From NCBI GenBank assembly GCA_965261955.1, contig CBDHEM010000044.1:1-64000 (forward strand): DNA of 64,000 bases, in the 5' to 3' direction. Positions within the stretch are counted from its first letter, which is position 1. Every line of letters begins with the position of its first letter. This document shows positions 11,995 through 24,100 of the stretch, one piece after another. The position numbers were made by a program, and so were the translations under genes. Source of the stretch: JABAAI01 sp965261955 (lineage in GTDB: Bacteria > Spirochaetota > Leptospiria > Leptospirales > Leptonemataceae). The notes beneath the pieces were generated by a model. It saw only the letters and a list, made by a program, of their open reading frames with translations. It searched no databases and was not told the DNA's origin.

Positions 11995-14900
11995 GCCCCT
12001 TTTAAACATAGTAAAAAAAACAAACTTTCTGATTATTTCAGTGCTCATTTCTGAGATAGTCACTTTTATGTCTAAATAGAAAAGTTCCCTATGAATTACC
12101 CAAAAAATGCTACAAAACAACAGAACGGCATAGTTTAGCAGTATGTGGCTCACTTTGTGGAGAAAAAGATTTTGTGTAATATTTATCCTCTATTACTGGT
12201 TGGTTCAAAAAATGTTGTTTAAACAAATTCCAATTTTCCTCAGGATTTTCCCCTTTTCAAACATGATATGAAAAAAAAATTGGCTGAGTATTTCAGTGCT
12301 CGTTTCTGTGATAGTCACTTTTATGTTAAAAGAAAAGTTCTCTATGAATTTCTCCCAAAAAGCTTCAAAACAACAGAAAGATATAGTTTAGCAGTATGTG
12401 GCTCACTTTCTGGAGAAAACTGTTTTTTGTTAAAATTAATCCACTTTTACTGGTTTGATCAAAAAGAGTTGTTTAAACAAATCCAAATTTTCCTCAGGAT
12501 TTGCCCCTTTCAAAGATGGTAAGAAAAACAAACTTTCTGAGTATTTCAGTGCTCGTTTCTACGATAGTCACTTTTATGTCTAAAAAGAAAAGTTCACAAT
12601 GAATTTCCCAAAAATGCTTCAAAACAACAGAAAGGCATAGTTTAGCAGTATGTGGCTCACTTTGTGGAAAAAAACGGTTTTTGTTAATATTTATCTCCTT
12701 TTACTGGTTTGATCAAAAACAGTTGTTTAAACAAATCCTAATTTTCCTCAGGATTGGCCCCTTTCAAACATGGTAAGAAAAACAAATTTCTGAGTATTTC
12801 ATTGCTCGTTTCTGAGATAGTCAATTTTATGTCTAAAAAGAAAAGTTCTCTATGGATTTCCCCAAAAATGCTTCAAAACAACAGAAAGGCGTGGTTTAGA
12901 AGTTTGTGGCTCACTTTGTGGAGAAAAACAGTTTTTGTTAATATTTATCCCCTTTTACTGGTTTGAACAAAAACAGTTGTTTAAACAAATCCATATTTTC
13001 CTCAGTATTTTCCCCTTTCAAACCTGATCAGAAAAACAAACTTTCTGAGTATTTCAGTGCTCGTTTCTGAGATAGTCTATTTTATGTCTAAAAAGAAAAG
13101 TTCTCTATGAATTTCCACCAAAATGCTTCAAAACAACACAAAGGCATAGTTTAGCAGTATATGGCTCAGTTTGTGTAGAAAAACAGTTTTGTTAATATTT
13201 ATCCTCTATTACTGGTTTGTTCAAAAAAAGTTGTTTAAACAAATCCAAATTTTCCTCAGGATTAACCCCTTTTCAAAAATGGTAAGAAAAACAAACTTTC
13301 TGAGTATTTCAGAGCTCGTTTCTGAGATAGTCACTTTTATGTCTAAAAAGAAAAGTTCTCTATGATTTTTCTCAAAAATGCTTCAAAACAACAGAAGGCA
13401 TAGTTTAGCAATGTGTCTCACTTTGTAGAGAAAAAAAGTTTTTGTTAATATTTATCCCCTTTTACTGGTTTAATCAAAAAAGGTTGTTTAAACAAATCTA
13501 AATTTTCCTCATGATTTTTCCCTTTTCAAACATGGTAAAAAAAAAATTCTGAGTATTTCAGTGCTCGTTTCTGCGATAGACATTTTTATGTTAAAGGTAA
13601 AGTTCTCTATGAATTTCCCCAAAAATGCTTCAAAACACAGAAAGGCATAGTTTAGCAGTATGTGGCTCACTTTCGGGAGAAAAACAGTTTTTGTTAATAT
13701 TTATCCTCTTTTAATGGTTTGATCAAAAAAATTGTTTAAACAAATCTAAATTTTCCTCAGGATTTTCCCCTTTTCAAACATGGTAAAAAAAAAAACTTTC
13801 TGAGAATTTCAGTGCTCTTTTTGAGCGATAGATATTTTTATGTTAAAAGTAAAGTTCTCTATGAATTTCCCCAAAAACGCTTCAAAAACACAGAAAGGCA
13901 TAGTTTAGCAGTATGTGGCTCACTTTCTGAAGAAAAACCGTTTTTGTTAATATTTATCCTCTTTTAACAGTTTGATCAAAAAAATTGTTTAAACAAATCC
14001 AAATTTTCCTCAGGATTTGCCCCTTTCAAACATGGTAAGAAAAACAAACTTTCTGAGTATTTCAGTGCTCGTTTCTGAGATAGTCAATTTTAATGCAAAA
14101 AGGAAAAGTACTCAATGTATTTCCCCAAAAATCCTTCAAAACAACAGAAAGGCATAGTTTAGCAGTATATGGCTCACTTTGTGGAGAAAAACAGTTTTTG
14201 TAAATATTTATCCCCTTTTACTGGTTTCAACAAAAAGAGTTGTTTAAAATATTCTAATTTTCTTCAGTATTTGCCCATTTCAAACATGATAAGAAAAACA
14301 AACTTTCTGAGTATTTCAGTGCTCGTTTCGGGGATAGTCACTTTTATGTCTAAAAAGAAAAGTCTCTATGAATTTCCCCCAAAATGCTTCAAAACAACAG
14401 AAAGACTTAATTTAGCAGTATGTGGCTCACTTTGTAGAGAAAAAAAGTTTTTGTTACTATTTATCCTCTATTACTGGTTTGTTCAAAATAGTTGTTTAAA
14501 CAAATCCAAATTTTCCTCAGGATTTGCCCCTTTTCAAATATGGTAAGAAAAACAAACTTTCTGAGTTTTTCAGTGCTCGTTTCTGAGAAAGTTACTTTTA
14601 TGTCTAAAAAGAAAAGTTCTCTATGAATTTCTCCAAAAATGCTTGAAAACAACCGAAAGTCATAGTTTAGCAGTATGTGGCTCACTTTCTGTAGAAAAAC
14701 AGTTTTTGTTAATATTTATCCCCTTTTACTGTTTTAATCATATACAGTGGTTTAAACAAATAAAAAATTTCCTCACATTTACCTCTTTCAAACATGTTAA
14801 GAAAAAACAAAATTCTGAGTATTTCAGTGGTCATTTCTGAGATAGTCACTTTTATGTCTAAAAAGAAAAGTTCCCTATGAATTTTCTCAAAAATGCTTCA

Positions 14901-15177
14901 AAACAACACAAAGGCATAGTTTAGCAGTATGTGGCTCACTTTTTGGAGAAAAACGGTTTTTGTTAATATTTATCCGCTTTTACTGGTTTGATCAAAAAGA
15001 TTTGTTTAAACAAATCCAAACTTTCCTCAGGATTTACTCCTTATCAAAAATGGAAAGAAAAACAAACTTTCTGAGTATTTCAGTGCTCGTTTCTGCGATA
15101 GTTACTTTTATGTCTAAATAGAAAAATTCTCTAAGAATTTCTACAATAAAGCTTCAAAACAACAGAAAGGCATAGTT

Positions 15178-15195
15178 TAGCAGTATGTACTGCTA
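15178..15195. other. Palindromic strand-switch point of the satellite array
   Basis: The sequence TAGCAGTA-TG-TACTGCTA is an exact inverted repeat with a 2-base centre. On the left the satellite reads forward into TAGCAGTATG; on the right it reads backward from the same monomer position, so the arms are in register. This is the axis of a large head-to-head palindrome within the array. Confidence 0.93.
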
Positions 15196-18100
15196 AAATA
15201 TGCTTTTCTGTTGTTTTGAAGCATTTTGGGGGAAATTCATAGAGAACTTTTTTTTTAGATATAAAATTGACTATCTCAGAAACGAGCACTGAAATACACC
15301 GAAAGATTTTTTTTCTTACAATGTTTGAAAGGGGCAAATCCTGAGGAAAATTTGGATTTGTTTAAACAACTGTTTTTGATCAAACCTCTAGAAGTGGATA
15401 AATATTAACAAAAAATGTTTTTCTCCACAAAGTGAGCCACATACTGCTAAACTATGTCTTTCTGTTGTTTCGAAGCATTTTGGGGGAAATTCATAGTGTA
15501 CTTCTCTTTTTAGTCAAAAAAGTGATTATCTCAGAAACGAGCATTGAAATACTCAGAAAGTATGTTTTTTTAACCTTGTTTGAAAGGGGCAAATACTGAG
15601 GAAAATTTGAATTTGTTTAAACAACAGTTTTTTATCAAACCAATAAAAGGGAATAAATATTAACCAAAAAAGTTTTTCTTCACAAAGTGAACCACATACT
15701 GCTAAACTATTTCTTTCTGTTGTTTTGAAGCATTTTGGTGGAATTTCATAGAGAACTTTTCTTTTTAAGACATAAAAGTAACTATCTCAGAAACGAGCAC
15801 TGAAATACTCAGAAATTTTGTTTTTCTAACCATGTTTGAAAGAGGCAAACCTGAGGAAAATTTGGATTTGTTTAAACAACTGTTTTTGATCAAACCAGTA
15901 AAAGGGGATAAATATTAACAAAAACTGTTTTTCTCCAAAAAATGAGCCACATACTGCTAAATTATGCCTCTCTGTTGTTTTGAAGAATTTTTTGGAGAAA
16001 TTCATAGAGAACTTTTCTTTTTAGACGTAAAAGTGACTATCTCAGAAACGAACACTGAAATACTCAGAAAGTTTGCTTTTCTTAACATGTTTGAAAGTGG
16101 AAAATACTGAGGATAATTAGGATTTGTTTAAACAACCTTTTTTGTTCAAACAAATAAAAGGGGATAAATATTAACAAAAACTGTTTTTCTCCGTAAAGTG
16201 AGCCACATAGTGCTAAACTATGCCTTTCTGTTGTTTTGAAGCATTTATGGGGAAATTCATAGAGAATTTTTCTTTTTAGACATAAAATTGACTATCCCAG
16301 AAACGAGCAATTAAAAAACTCAAAAAGTTTGTTTTTCTTACTACGTTTAAAAGGGGCAAATCGTAAGGAAAATTTGGATTGGATTAAATAACTGTTTTTG
16401 ATCAAACCAGTAAAAGGGGATAAATATTAACAAAACATTTTTTTCCACAAAGTGAGCCACACACTGCTAAACTAGGCTTTTCTGTTGTTTTGAAGCATTT
16501 TTGGAGAAATTCATAGAAAAATTTTCTTTTTAGATATAAAAGTTATTATCGCAGAAACGAGCTCTAAAATATTCAGAAAGTTTGTTTTAATTACCATGTT
16601 TGAAAAGGGGCAAATACTGAGGAAAATTTGGATTTGTTTAAACAACTGATTTTGATCAAACCAATAAAAGGGGATAAATATTAACAAAAAAAAATTTCTC
16701 CACAAAGTGAGCCACATACTGCTAAACTATGCCTTTCTGTTGTTTTGAAGCATTTTTGAGAAAATTCATTGAGACCTATTCGTTTTAGACATAAAAGTGA
16801 CTATCTCAGAAACGAGCACTGAAATACTCAGAAAGTTTGTTTTTCTAACCAAATGGAAGCAATGTTCAAAGCAGCAAAACGGGACAATTATTAACAAAAA
16901 CTGTTTTTCTCATCAAAATGAGCCATATCCCGCCAAGCTATCTTTTTCTGTTGTTTAGAAGCATTTTGGGGGAAATTCACTGAAAACATCTCATTTTATT
17001 CAAAAAAGTGACAATCTCCGAAAGAAGCTCAGATATGCTCAGAAAGATTACTTTTCTCAACAAGTTTGAAAAGGAGAAAATCCAGAGGAAAACTTGGATT
17101 TGGTGGTAAACAACTGGTTTTGTTCAAAGCAGTAAAATGGGACAATTATTAACAAAAAAATGTTTTTCTCCACAAAATGAGACACAAACAGCTAAATTTT
17201 GCTTTCCTGTTGTTTAGAAGCTTTTTCAGGCTAATTTACTAAAAACTTCTCTTTTGGGACAAAAAAGTGACTATCTTAGAAAGGAGCACTGAAATAATCA
17301 GAAATTTGTTTTTCTTAACAAGTTTGAAAAGGGCAAATCTTGAGGAAAATTTGGATTTGTTTAAACAACTGTTTTTGATCAAACCAGTTAAAGGGGACAA
17401 TTATTAACAAAAACTGTTTTTCTCCTCAAAATGAGCCACATACAGCTAAACTATGCTTTCCTGTTGTTTTGAAGCATTTTTGGGGAAATTCACTGAAAAC
17501 CTATCATTTTAGTCAAAAAATTGACTATCTCAGAAAGGATCACAGAAAAACTCAGGAAGTTTGTTTTTCTTAACAAATTTGAGTAGGAGAAAACCAAGAA
17601 GGAAATTTGGATTTGTTTAAACAACTTTTTTTGATCAAACCAGTAAAATTGGACAAATACTAAATTGACAAAAACTGTTTTTCTCCTCAAAATGAACCAC
17701 ATACAGCTAAACTATGCTTTCCTGTTGTTTTGAAGCATTTTCGGGCTATTTCACTGAAAACTTCTCTTTTTAGTCAAAATATGACTAACTCAGAAAGGAT
17801 CAGAGAAATACTCAGAAGTTGTTTTTTTCTTAACAAATTTGAAAAGGGGCAAAACAAGAGGAAAATTTGGATTTGTTGTAAACAACTCATTTTGTTCAAA
17901 GCAGTAGAACGGGACAAATATTAATAAAAACTGTTTTTCTCCTCAAAATGAGCCACATATTGCTAAACTATGCTTTTCTGTTCTTTTGAAGTATTTTCGT
18001 TGAAATTCATTGAAAACTTCTATTTTTAGTTAAAAAACGTGACTCTCTCAGAAAGGAGCACCGAAATACTCAGAAAGTTTGTTTTTCTTAACAAATTTGA

Positions 18101-21100
18101 ATAGTGGCAAACCAAGAGGAAAATTTGGATTTGTTTAAACAACTCTTTTTGAACAAACCAATGAAAGGGGACAAATATTAACAAAAACAGTTTTTCTCCT
18201 AAACTATGATTTTCTGTTGTTTTGAAGCATTTTCGGGCTAATTCACTGAAAAATTCCATTTTTAGTCAAAATGTGACTAACTTAGAAAGGATCACAGAAA
18301 TAGTCAGAAGATTTTTTTTTTTTAACAAATTGTAAACAACTCTTTTTGTTTAAAGCAGTAAAACGGGACAAATATTAACAAAAACTGGTTTTCAACTCAA
18401 AATGAGCCACATACAACTAAACTATGCTTTTCTGTGGTTTTGAAGTATTTTTCGGGAAATTCACTGAAAAATTCTCATTTTATTCCAAAAAGTGACAATA
18501 TCAGAAAGAAGCTCAGAAATACTCAGAAAGATTACTTTTCTCAACAAGTTTGAAAAGGAGATAATCCAGAGGAAAATTTGGATTTGGTATAAACAACTCT
18601 TTTTGTTCAAAGCAGTAAAATGGGACAATTATTAACAAAAACTGTTTTTCTCCACAAAATGAGACAAAAACAGCTAAATTTTGCTTTCCTGTTGTTTTGA
18701 AGCTTTTTCGGGATAATTTACTGAAATTTTCTCTTTTTAGTCAAAAAAGTGACTATCTTAGAAAGGAGCACAGAAATATTCAGAAATATTTTTTTTCTTA
18801 ACAAGTTTGAAAAGGGAAAATCTTGAGGAAAATTTGGATTTGTTTAAACAACTGTTTTTTATCAAACCTGTTAAAGGGGACAAGTAATAACAAATACTGT
18901 TTTTCTCCTCAAAATGAGCCACATACAGCTAAACTATGCTTTCCTGTTGTTTTGAAGCATTTTGGGGGAAATTCACTGAAAACCTCTCTTTTTATCAAAA
19001 AAGTGACTATCTCCGAAAGAAGCTCAGAAATACTTAGAACGTTTGTTTTTCTCACAAGTTTGAAAAGGAGTAAATCTGAGGAAAATTTGGATTTGTTGTA
19101 AACAACCCTTTTTGGTCAAAGCAGTTAAATGGGGAAAATATTAACAAAAACTGTTTTCGTACTCAAATTGAGCCAAATACCGCCAAATTATGCTTTTCTG
19201 TTGTTTTGAAGCATTTTCGGGCTAATTCACAGAAATCTTCTCTTTTTAGTCAAAATATGACTATCTCAGTAGGGATCACAGAAATACTCAGAAAATTTTT
19301 TTTCTTAAAAAATTTGAATAAGGGAAAACCAAGAAGAAAATTTGGATTTGTTTAAACAACTGTTTTTGATCAAACCAGTAAAATTGGACAATTACTAAAT
19401 TGACAAAAACTGTTTTTCTCCTCAAAATGAACCACATACAGCTAAACTATTCTTTCCTGTTGTTTTGAAGCGTTTTAGAGCTAATTCACTGAAAACTTCT
19501 CTTTTTTGTCAAAAAAGTGACTCTCTCAGATAGAAGCTCAGAAATACTTGGAGATTTTTTTTTCTCAACAAGTTTGAAAAGGGGCAAATCCAGAAATTTT
19601 TTTGGATTTGTTGTAAACAACACTTTTTGTTCAAAGCAGCATAATGGGACAAGTATTAACAAAAACTGTTTTTCTATTCAAAATGAGTCACATACCGCCA
19701 AACTATGTTTTTCGGTTGTTTTGAAGCATTTTTGGGCTAATTCACAGAAAACTTCTCTTTTTAGTCCAAAAAAATGACTATCTCAGGAAGGTGCACCGAA
19801 ATACTCAAAAAAAAAATAATTTCTTAACAAGTTTGAAAAAAGGCAAACCAAGATGAAAATTTGGATTTTTTTAAATAACTATTTTTGAACAAACCAATAA
19901 AAGGGGACAAATATTAACAAAAAAAGTTTTTCTCCTTAATGTGAGCAACATACAGCTAAACTATGATTTTCTGTTGTTTTGAAGCATTTTCGGGATAATT
20001 CACTAAAAAATTCTCTTTTTAGTCAAAATGTGACTAACTCAGAATGGATCACAGAAATACTCAGAAGGTTTATTTTTCTTAACAAATTTTAATAGGGGTG
20101 AAACAAGAGGAAAATTTGGATTTGTTTTAAACAATCCTTTTTGTTCAAAGCAGTAAAACGGGAAAAATATTAATAAAAACTGTTTTTCTCCTTAAAATGA
20201 GCCACATACCGCCAAACTATGTTTTTCTGTTGTTTTGAAGATTTTTCGGGCTAAATCACTGTAAACTTCTCTTTTTATTCAAAAAAGTGACTATCTCAGA
20301 AAGTAGCACAGAAATACTCAGAAAGTTTGTTTTGCTTAACAAGTTTGAAAAGGGGGAAATCCTGAGGTAAATTTTGATTTCTTTAAACAACTGTTTTTGA
20401 TCAAATCACTAAAATTGGACAAAAACTAAACTAACAAAAACTTTTTTTCTTCACAAAATGAGCCACATACAGTTAAACTATACTTTCTTGTTATTTTGAA
20501 GCATTTTCATGGAAATTCACTGAAAAATTCACTCTTTAGTCCAAAAATTGACTCTCTCAGAAACAAGCTGAGAAATACTTGGAAATTTTTTTTTTCTCAA
20601 CAAGTTCGAAAAGGAGCAAATCCAGAGAAAAATTTGGATTAGTTGTAAACAATTTTTTTGTACAAAGCAGTAAAACGGGACAAATATTAATAAAAAAAAT
20701 TTCTCCACAAAATGAGCCACATAGAGCTAAATTATGCTTTCCAGTTGTTTTGAAGCATTTTTGGGAAAATTCACTGAAAACTTCTCATTTTATTCAAAAA
20801 GTGACAATCTCAGAGAGAAGCTCAGAAATACCCAGAAAGATTACTTTTCTCAACAAGTTTGAATGGGGGAAAATCCAGAGGAAAATTTGGATTTGGTGCG
20901 AACAACTTTTTTTTGTACAAAGCAGTAAAATGGGACAATTATTAAAAAAAAAAATTCTCCACAAAATAAGCTACAAACCGCTAAATTACGCTTTCCTGTT
21001 GTTTTGAAGCTTTTTCGGGCTAATTCACTGAAAACTTCTCTTTTTAGTCAAAAAAGTGACTCTCTCAAAAAGGAGCACAGAAATACACCGTAAGTTTGTT

Positions 21101-24100
21101 TTTCTTAACAAGTTTGAAAAGAGCCAAATCTTGAGGAAAATTCGGATTTGTTTAAACAACAGTTTTTGATCAAACCAGTTTAAGGGGACAAGTATTAACA
21201 AAAACTGTTTTTCTCCTAAAAATTAGCCACATACAGCAAAACTATGCTATCCTGTTGTTTTGAAGCATTTTTGGGAAAATTCACTGAAAACCTCTCATTA
21301 TAGTCAAAAAAGTGACTATCTCAGAAAGAAGCTAAGAATTACTTAGAACTTTTTTTTTTTTCAACAAGTTTGAAAAGGGACAAATCCTGAAGAAAATTTG
21401 GATTTGTTTATAAACAACCCTTTTTGTTCAAAGCAGTTAATTGGGAAAAATATTAACCATAAAAAAACGTGACTCTCTCAGATAGAAGCTTTTCTCCTCA
21501 AAATGATTGATAAGGGGACACAGAATAAACCGAAAAAGAGGGAAAAACTATGCTTAAACTATGCTTTTCTGTTGTTTTGAAGTATTTTGGGGGAAATAAA
21601 TCACTGAAAACTTCGTCTCATTTTATTCAAAAAAGTGACAATTTCAGAAAGAAGCTCAGAAATACTCAGAAAATTACTTTTCTCAACAAGTTTGAAAAGG
21701 AGTAAATCCAGAGGAAAATTTGAATTTAGGTAAACAACTTTTTTTGTTCAAAGCAGTAAAATGGGACAATTATTAACAAAAACTATTTTTCTTCACAAAA
21801 TGAGCAACAAACAGCTAAATTTTGCTTTCCTGTTGTTTTGAAGCTTTTTCGGCTAATTTACTGAAAACTTCTCTTTTTAGTCAAAAAAGTGACTATCTTA
21901 GAAAGGAGCACTGAAATACTCAGAAAGTTTGTTTTTCTTAACAAGTTTGAAAAGCGGCAAATCCTGAGGAAAATTTGGATTTGTTTAAACAAATTTTTTT
22001 GATCAAACCAGTTAAAGGGGGACAATATTAACCCAAAAAAAAAAATCCTCAAAATGAGCCATATACAGCTAAAATATGCTTTCCTGTTGTTTTGAAGTAT
22101 TTTTGGAGAAATTCACTGAAAACCTCTCTTTTTAGTCAAAAAGTGACTATCTCAGAAAGAATCTCAGAAATACTTAGAACGTTTGTTTTTCTCAACAAGT
22201 TTGAAAAGGAGCAAATCCTGAGGGAAATTTGGATTTGTGGTAAACAACCCTTTTTGTTCAAAGTAGTTAAATGGGACAAATACTATCAAAAACTTTTTTC
22301 CTCCTCAAATTAAGCTACATACTGCCAGACTATACTTTTCTATTGTTTTTAAACATTTTCGGGCTCATTCACTGAAAACTTCTCTTTTTAGTCAAAAAAG
22401 TGACTATCTCAGAAAGGATAACAGAAATACTCAGAAAGTTTGTTTTTTTAATAGGAGAAAACCAAGAAGAAAATTTGGATTTGTTTAAACAACTGTTTTT
22501 GATCAAACCAGTAAAATTGGACAAATACTAAATTGACAAAAAATGTTTTTCTCCTCAAAATGAACCACACACAGCTAAACTAGGCTTTTCTGTTGTTTTG
22601 AAGCATTTTAGGCCTAATTCACTGAAAACTTCTCTTTTTAGTCAAAAAAGTGACTTTCTCAGATAGAATCTTAAAAATACTTGGAAATTTGTTTTTCTCA
22701 ACAAGTTAGAAAAGTGCCAAATCCAGAAGAAAATTTGGATTTGTTGTAAACAACCCTTTTTGTTAAAAGCAGCATAACGGGACAAATACTAACAAAAACT
22801 GTTTTTCTCCTCAAAATGAGCCACACACTGGCAAACTATGCTTTTCTGTGGTTTTGAAGCATTTTTTGGCTAATTCACTGAAAACTTTTCTTTTTAGTCA
22901 AAAATGTGACTATCTCAGAAAGGAGCACCGAACTACTCAGAAAGTTTGTTTTTCTTAACAAGTTTAAAAAGGGTCAAACCAAGAGGAAAATTTGGAATTG
23001 TTTAAACAACTATTTTTGAACAAACCAACGAAAGGGGACAAATATTAACAAAAAATGTTTTTCTCCTCAATATGAGCTACATACAGCTAAACTATGATTT
23101 CTGTTGTTCTGAAGCATTTTCGGGCTAATTCACTGAAAATTTCTCTTTTTTGTCAAAATGTGACTAACCCAGAAAGGATCACAGAAATACTCTGAATTTT
23201 TTTTTTTTTTTTAACAAATTTGAATAAGTTTTAAACAATAGGAAAATTTGGGTTTGTTGTAAACAATCCCTTTTGTTCAAAGCAGTAAAACGGGACAAAT
23301 ATTAACAAAAAACTTTTTTCTCCTTAAAATGAGCCATATACTGCCAAACTACGCTTTTCTTTTGTTTTAAAGCATTTTCGGGATAAATCGCTGTAAACTT
23401 CTCTTTTTATTCAAAAAGTGACTAACTCAGAAAGGAGCACAGAAATACTCAAAAAGATTGTTTTGCTTAACAAGTTTGAAAAGGGGCAAATCCTGAGGAA
23501 AATTTAGATTTCTTTAAACAACTGTTTTTGATCAAATCATTAAAATTGTACAAATACTGAATTAGCAAAAACTTTTTTTCTACTCAAAATGAGCAACATA
23601 AAGCTAAACTATGCTTTTCGGTTGTTTTGAAGCATTTTCGGGAAATTTACTGAAAATTTCTCTTTTTATTCAAAAAAGTGACAATCTCAGAGAGAAGCTC
23701 AGAAATACTCAGAAAGATTACTTTTCTCTAAAAGTTTGAAAAGGGACAAACCAAGAGGAAAATTTGGATTTGTTTAAACAACTGTTTTTGAACAAACTAG
23801 TGAAAGGGGTCAAATTTTAACAAAATCTGTTTTTCTCCACAATGTTAGCTACATACAGCTAAACTATGATTTTCTGTTGTTTTGAAGCATTTTCGGGCTA
23901 ATTCACTGACAACTTCTCTTTTTTTATCATAAAGTGGCTAACTCAGAAAGGATCACAGAATTACTCAGGGTTTTTTTTCTTAACAAACTTGAATAGGTGC
24001 GAAACAAGAGAAAATTTGGATTTGTTGTAAACATCCCTTTTTGTTCAAAGCAGTAAAACGGGACAAATATTAACAAAAACTGTTTTTCTCCTCAAAATGA

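Larger units (their letters stand above)
4976..15186 (+). repeat. 255-bp satellite array, left arm (forward orientation)
   Basis: About 38 tandem copies of a ~255 bp AT-rich monomer, interrupted by two mobile-element copies. Landmarks in each monomer, in order, are TTTTTGTTAATATTTATCCC, GATCAAAAACAGTTGTTTAA, TTTTCCTCAGGATTTGCCCC, AACATGGTAAGAAAAACAAA, TTTCTGAGATAGTCACTTTT, ATGCTTCAAAACAACAGAAA and TAGCAGTATGTGGCTCACTT. Open frames of 60-125 codons occur, but they differ from monomer to monomer and start at arbitrary points, so I do not treat them as genes. The junction with the 62-bp satellite is abrupt, inside a monomer of each family (near 4975). Confidence 0.97.

Noticed and set aside
20579..21007. 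142-codon open frame in the satellite as a gene
   Set aside because: It simply spans nearly two monomers that happen to lack stops; neighbouring monomers do not keep the frame.
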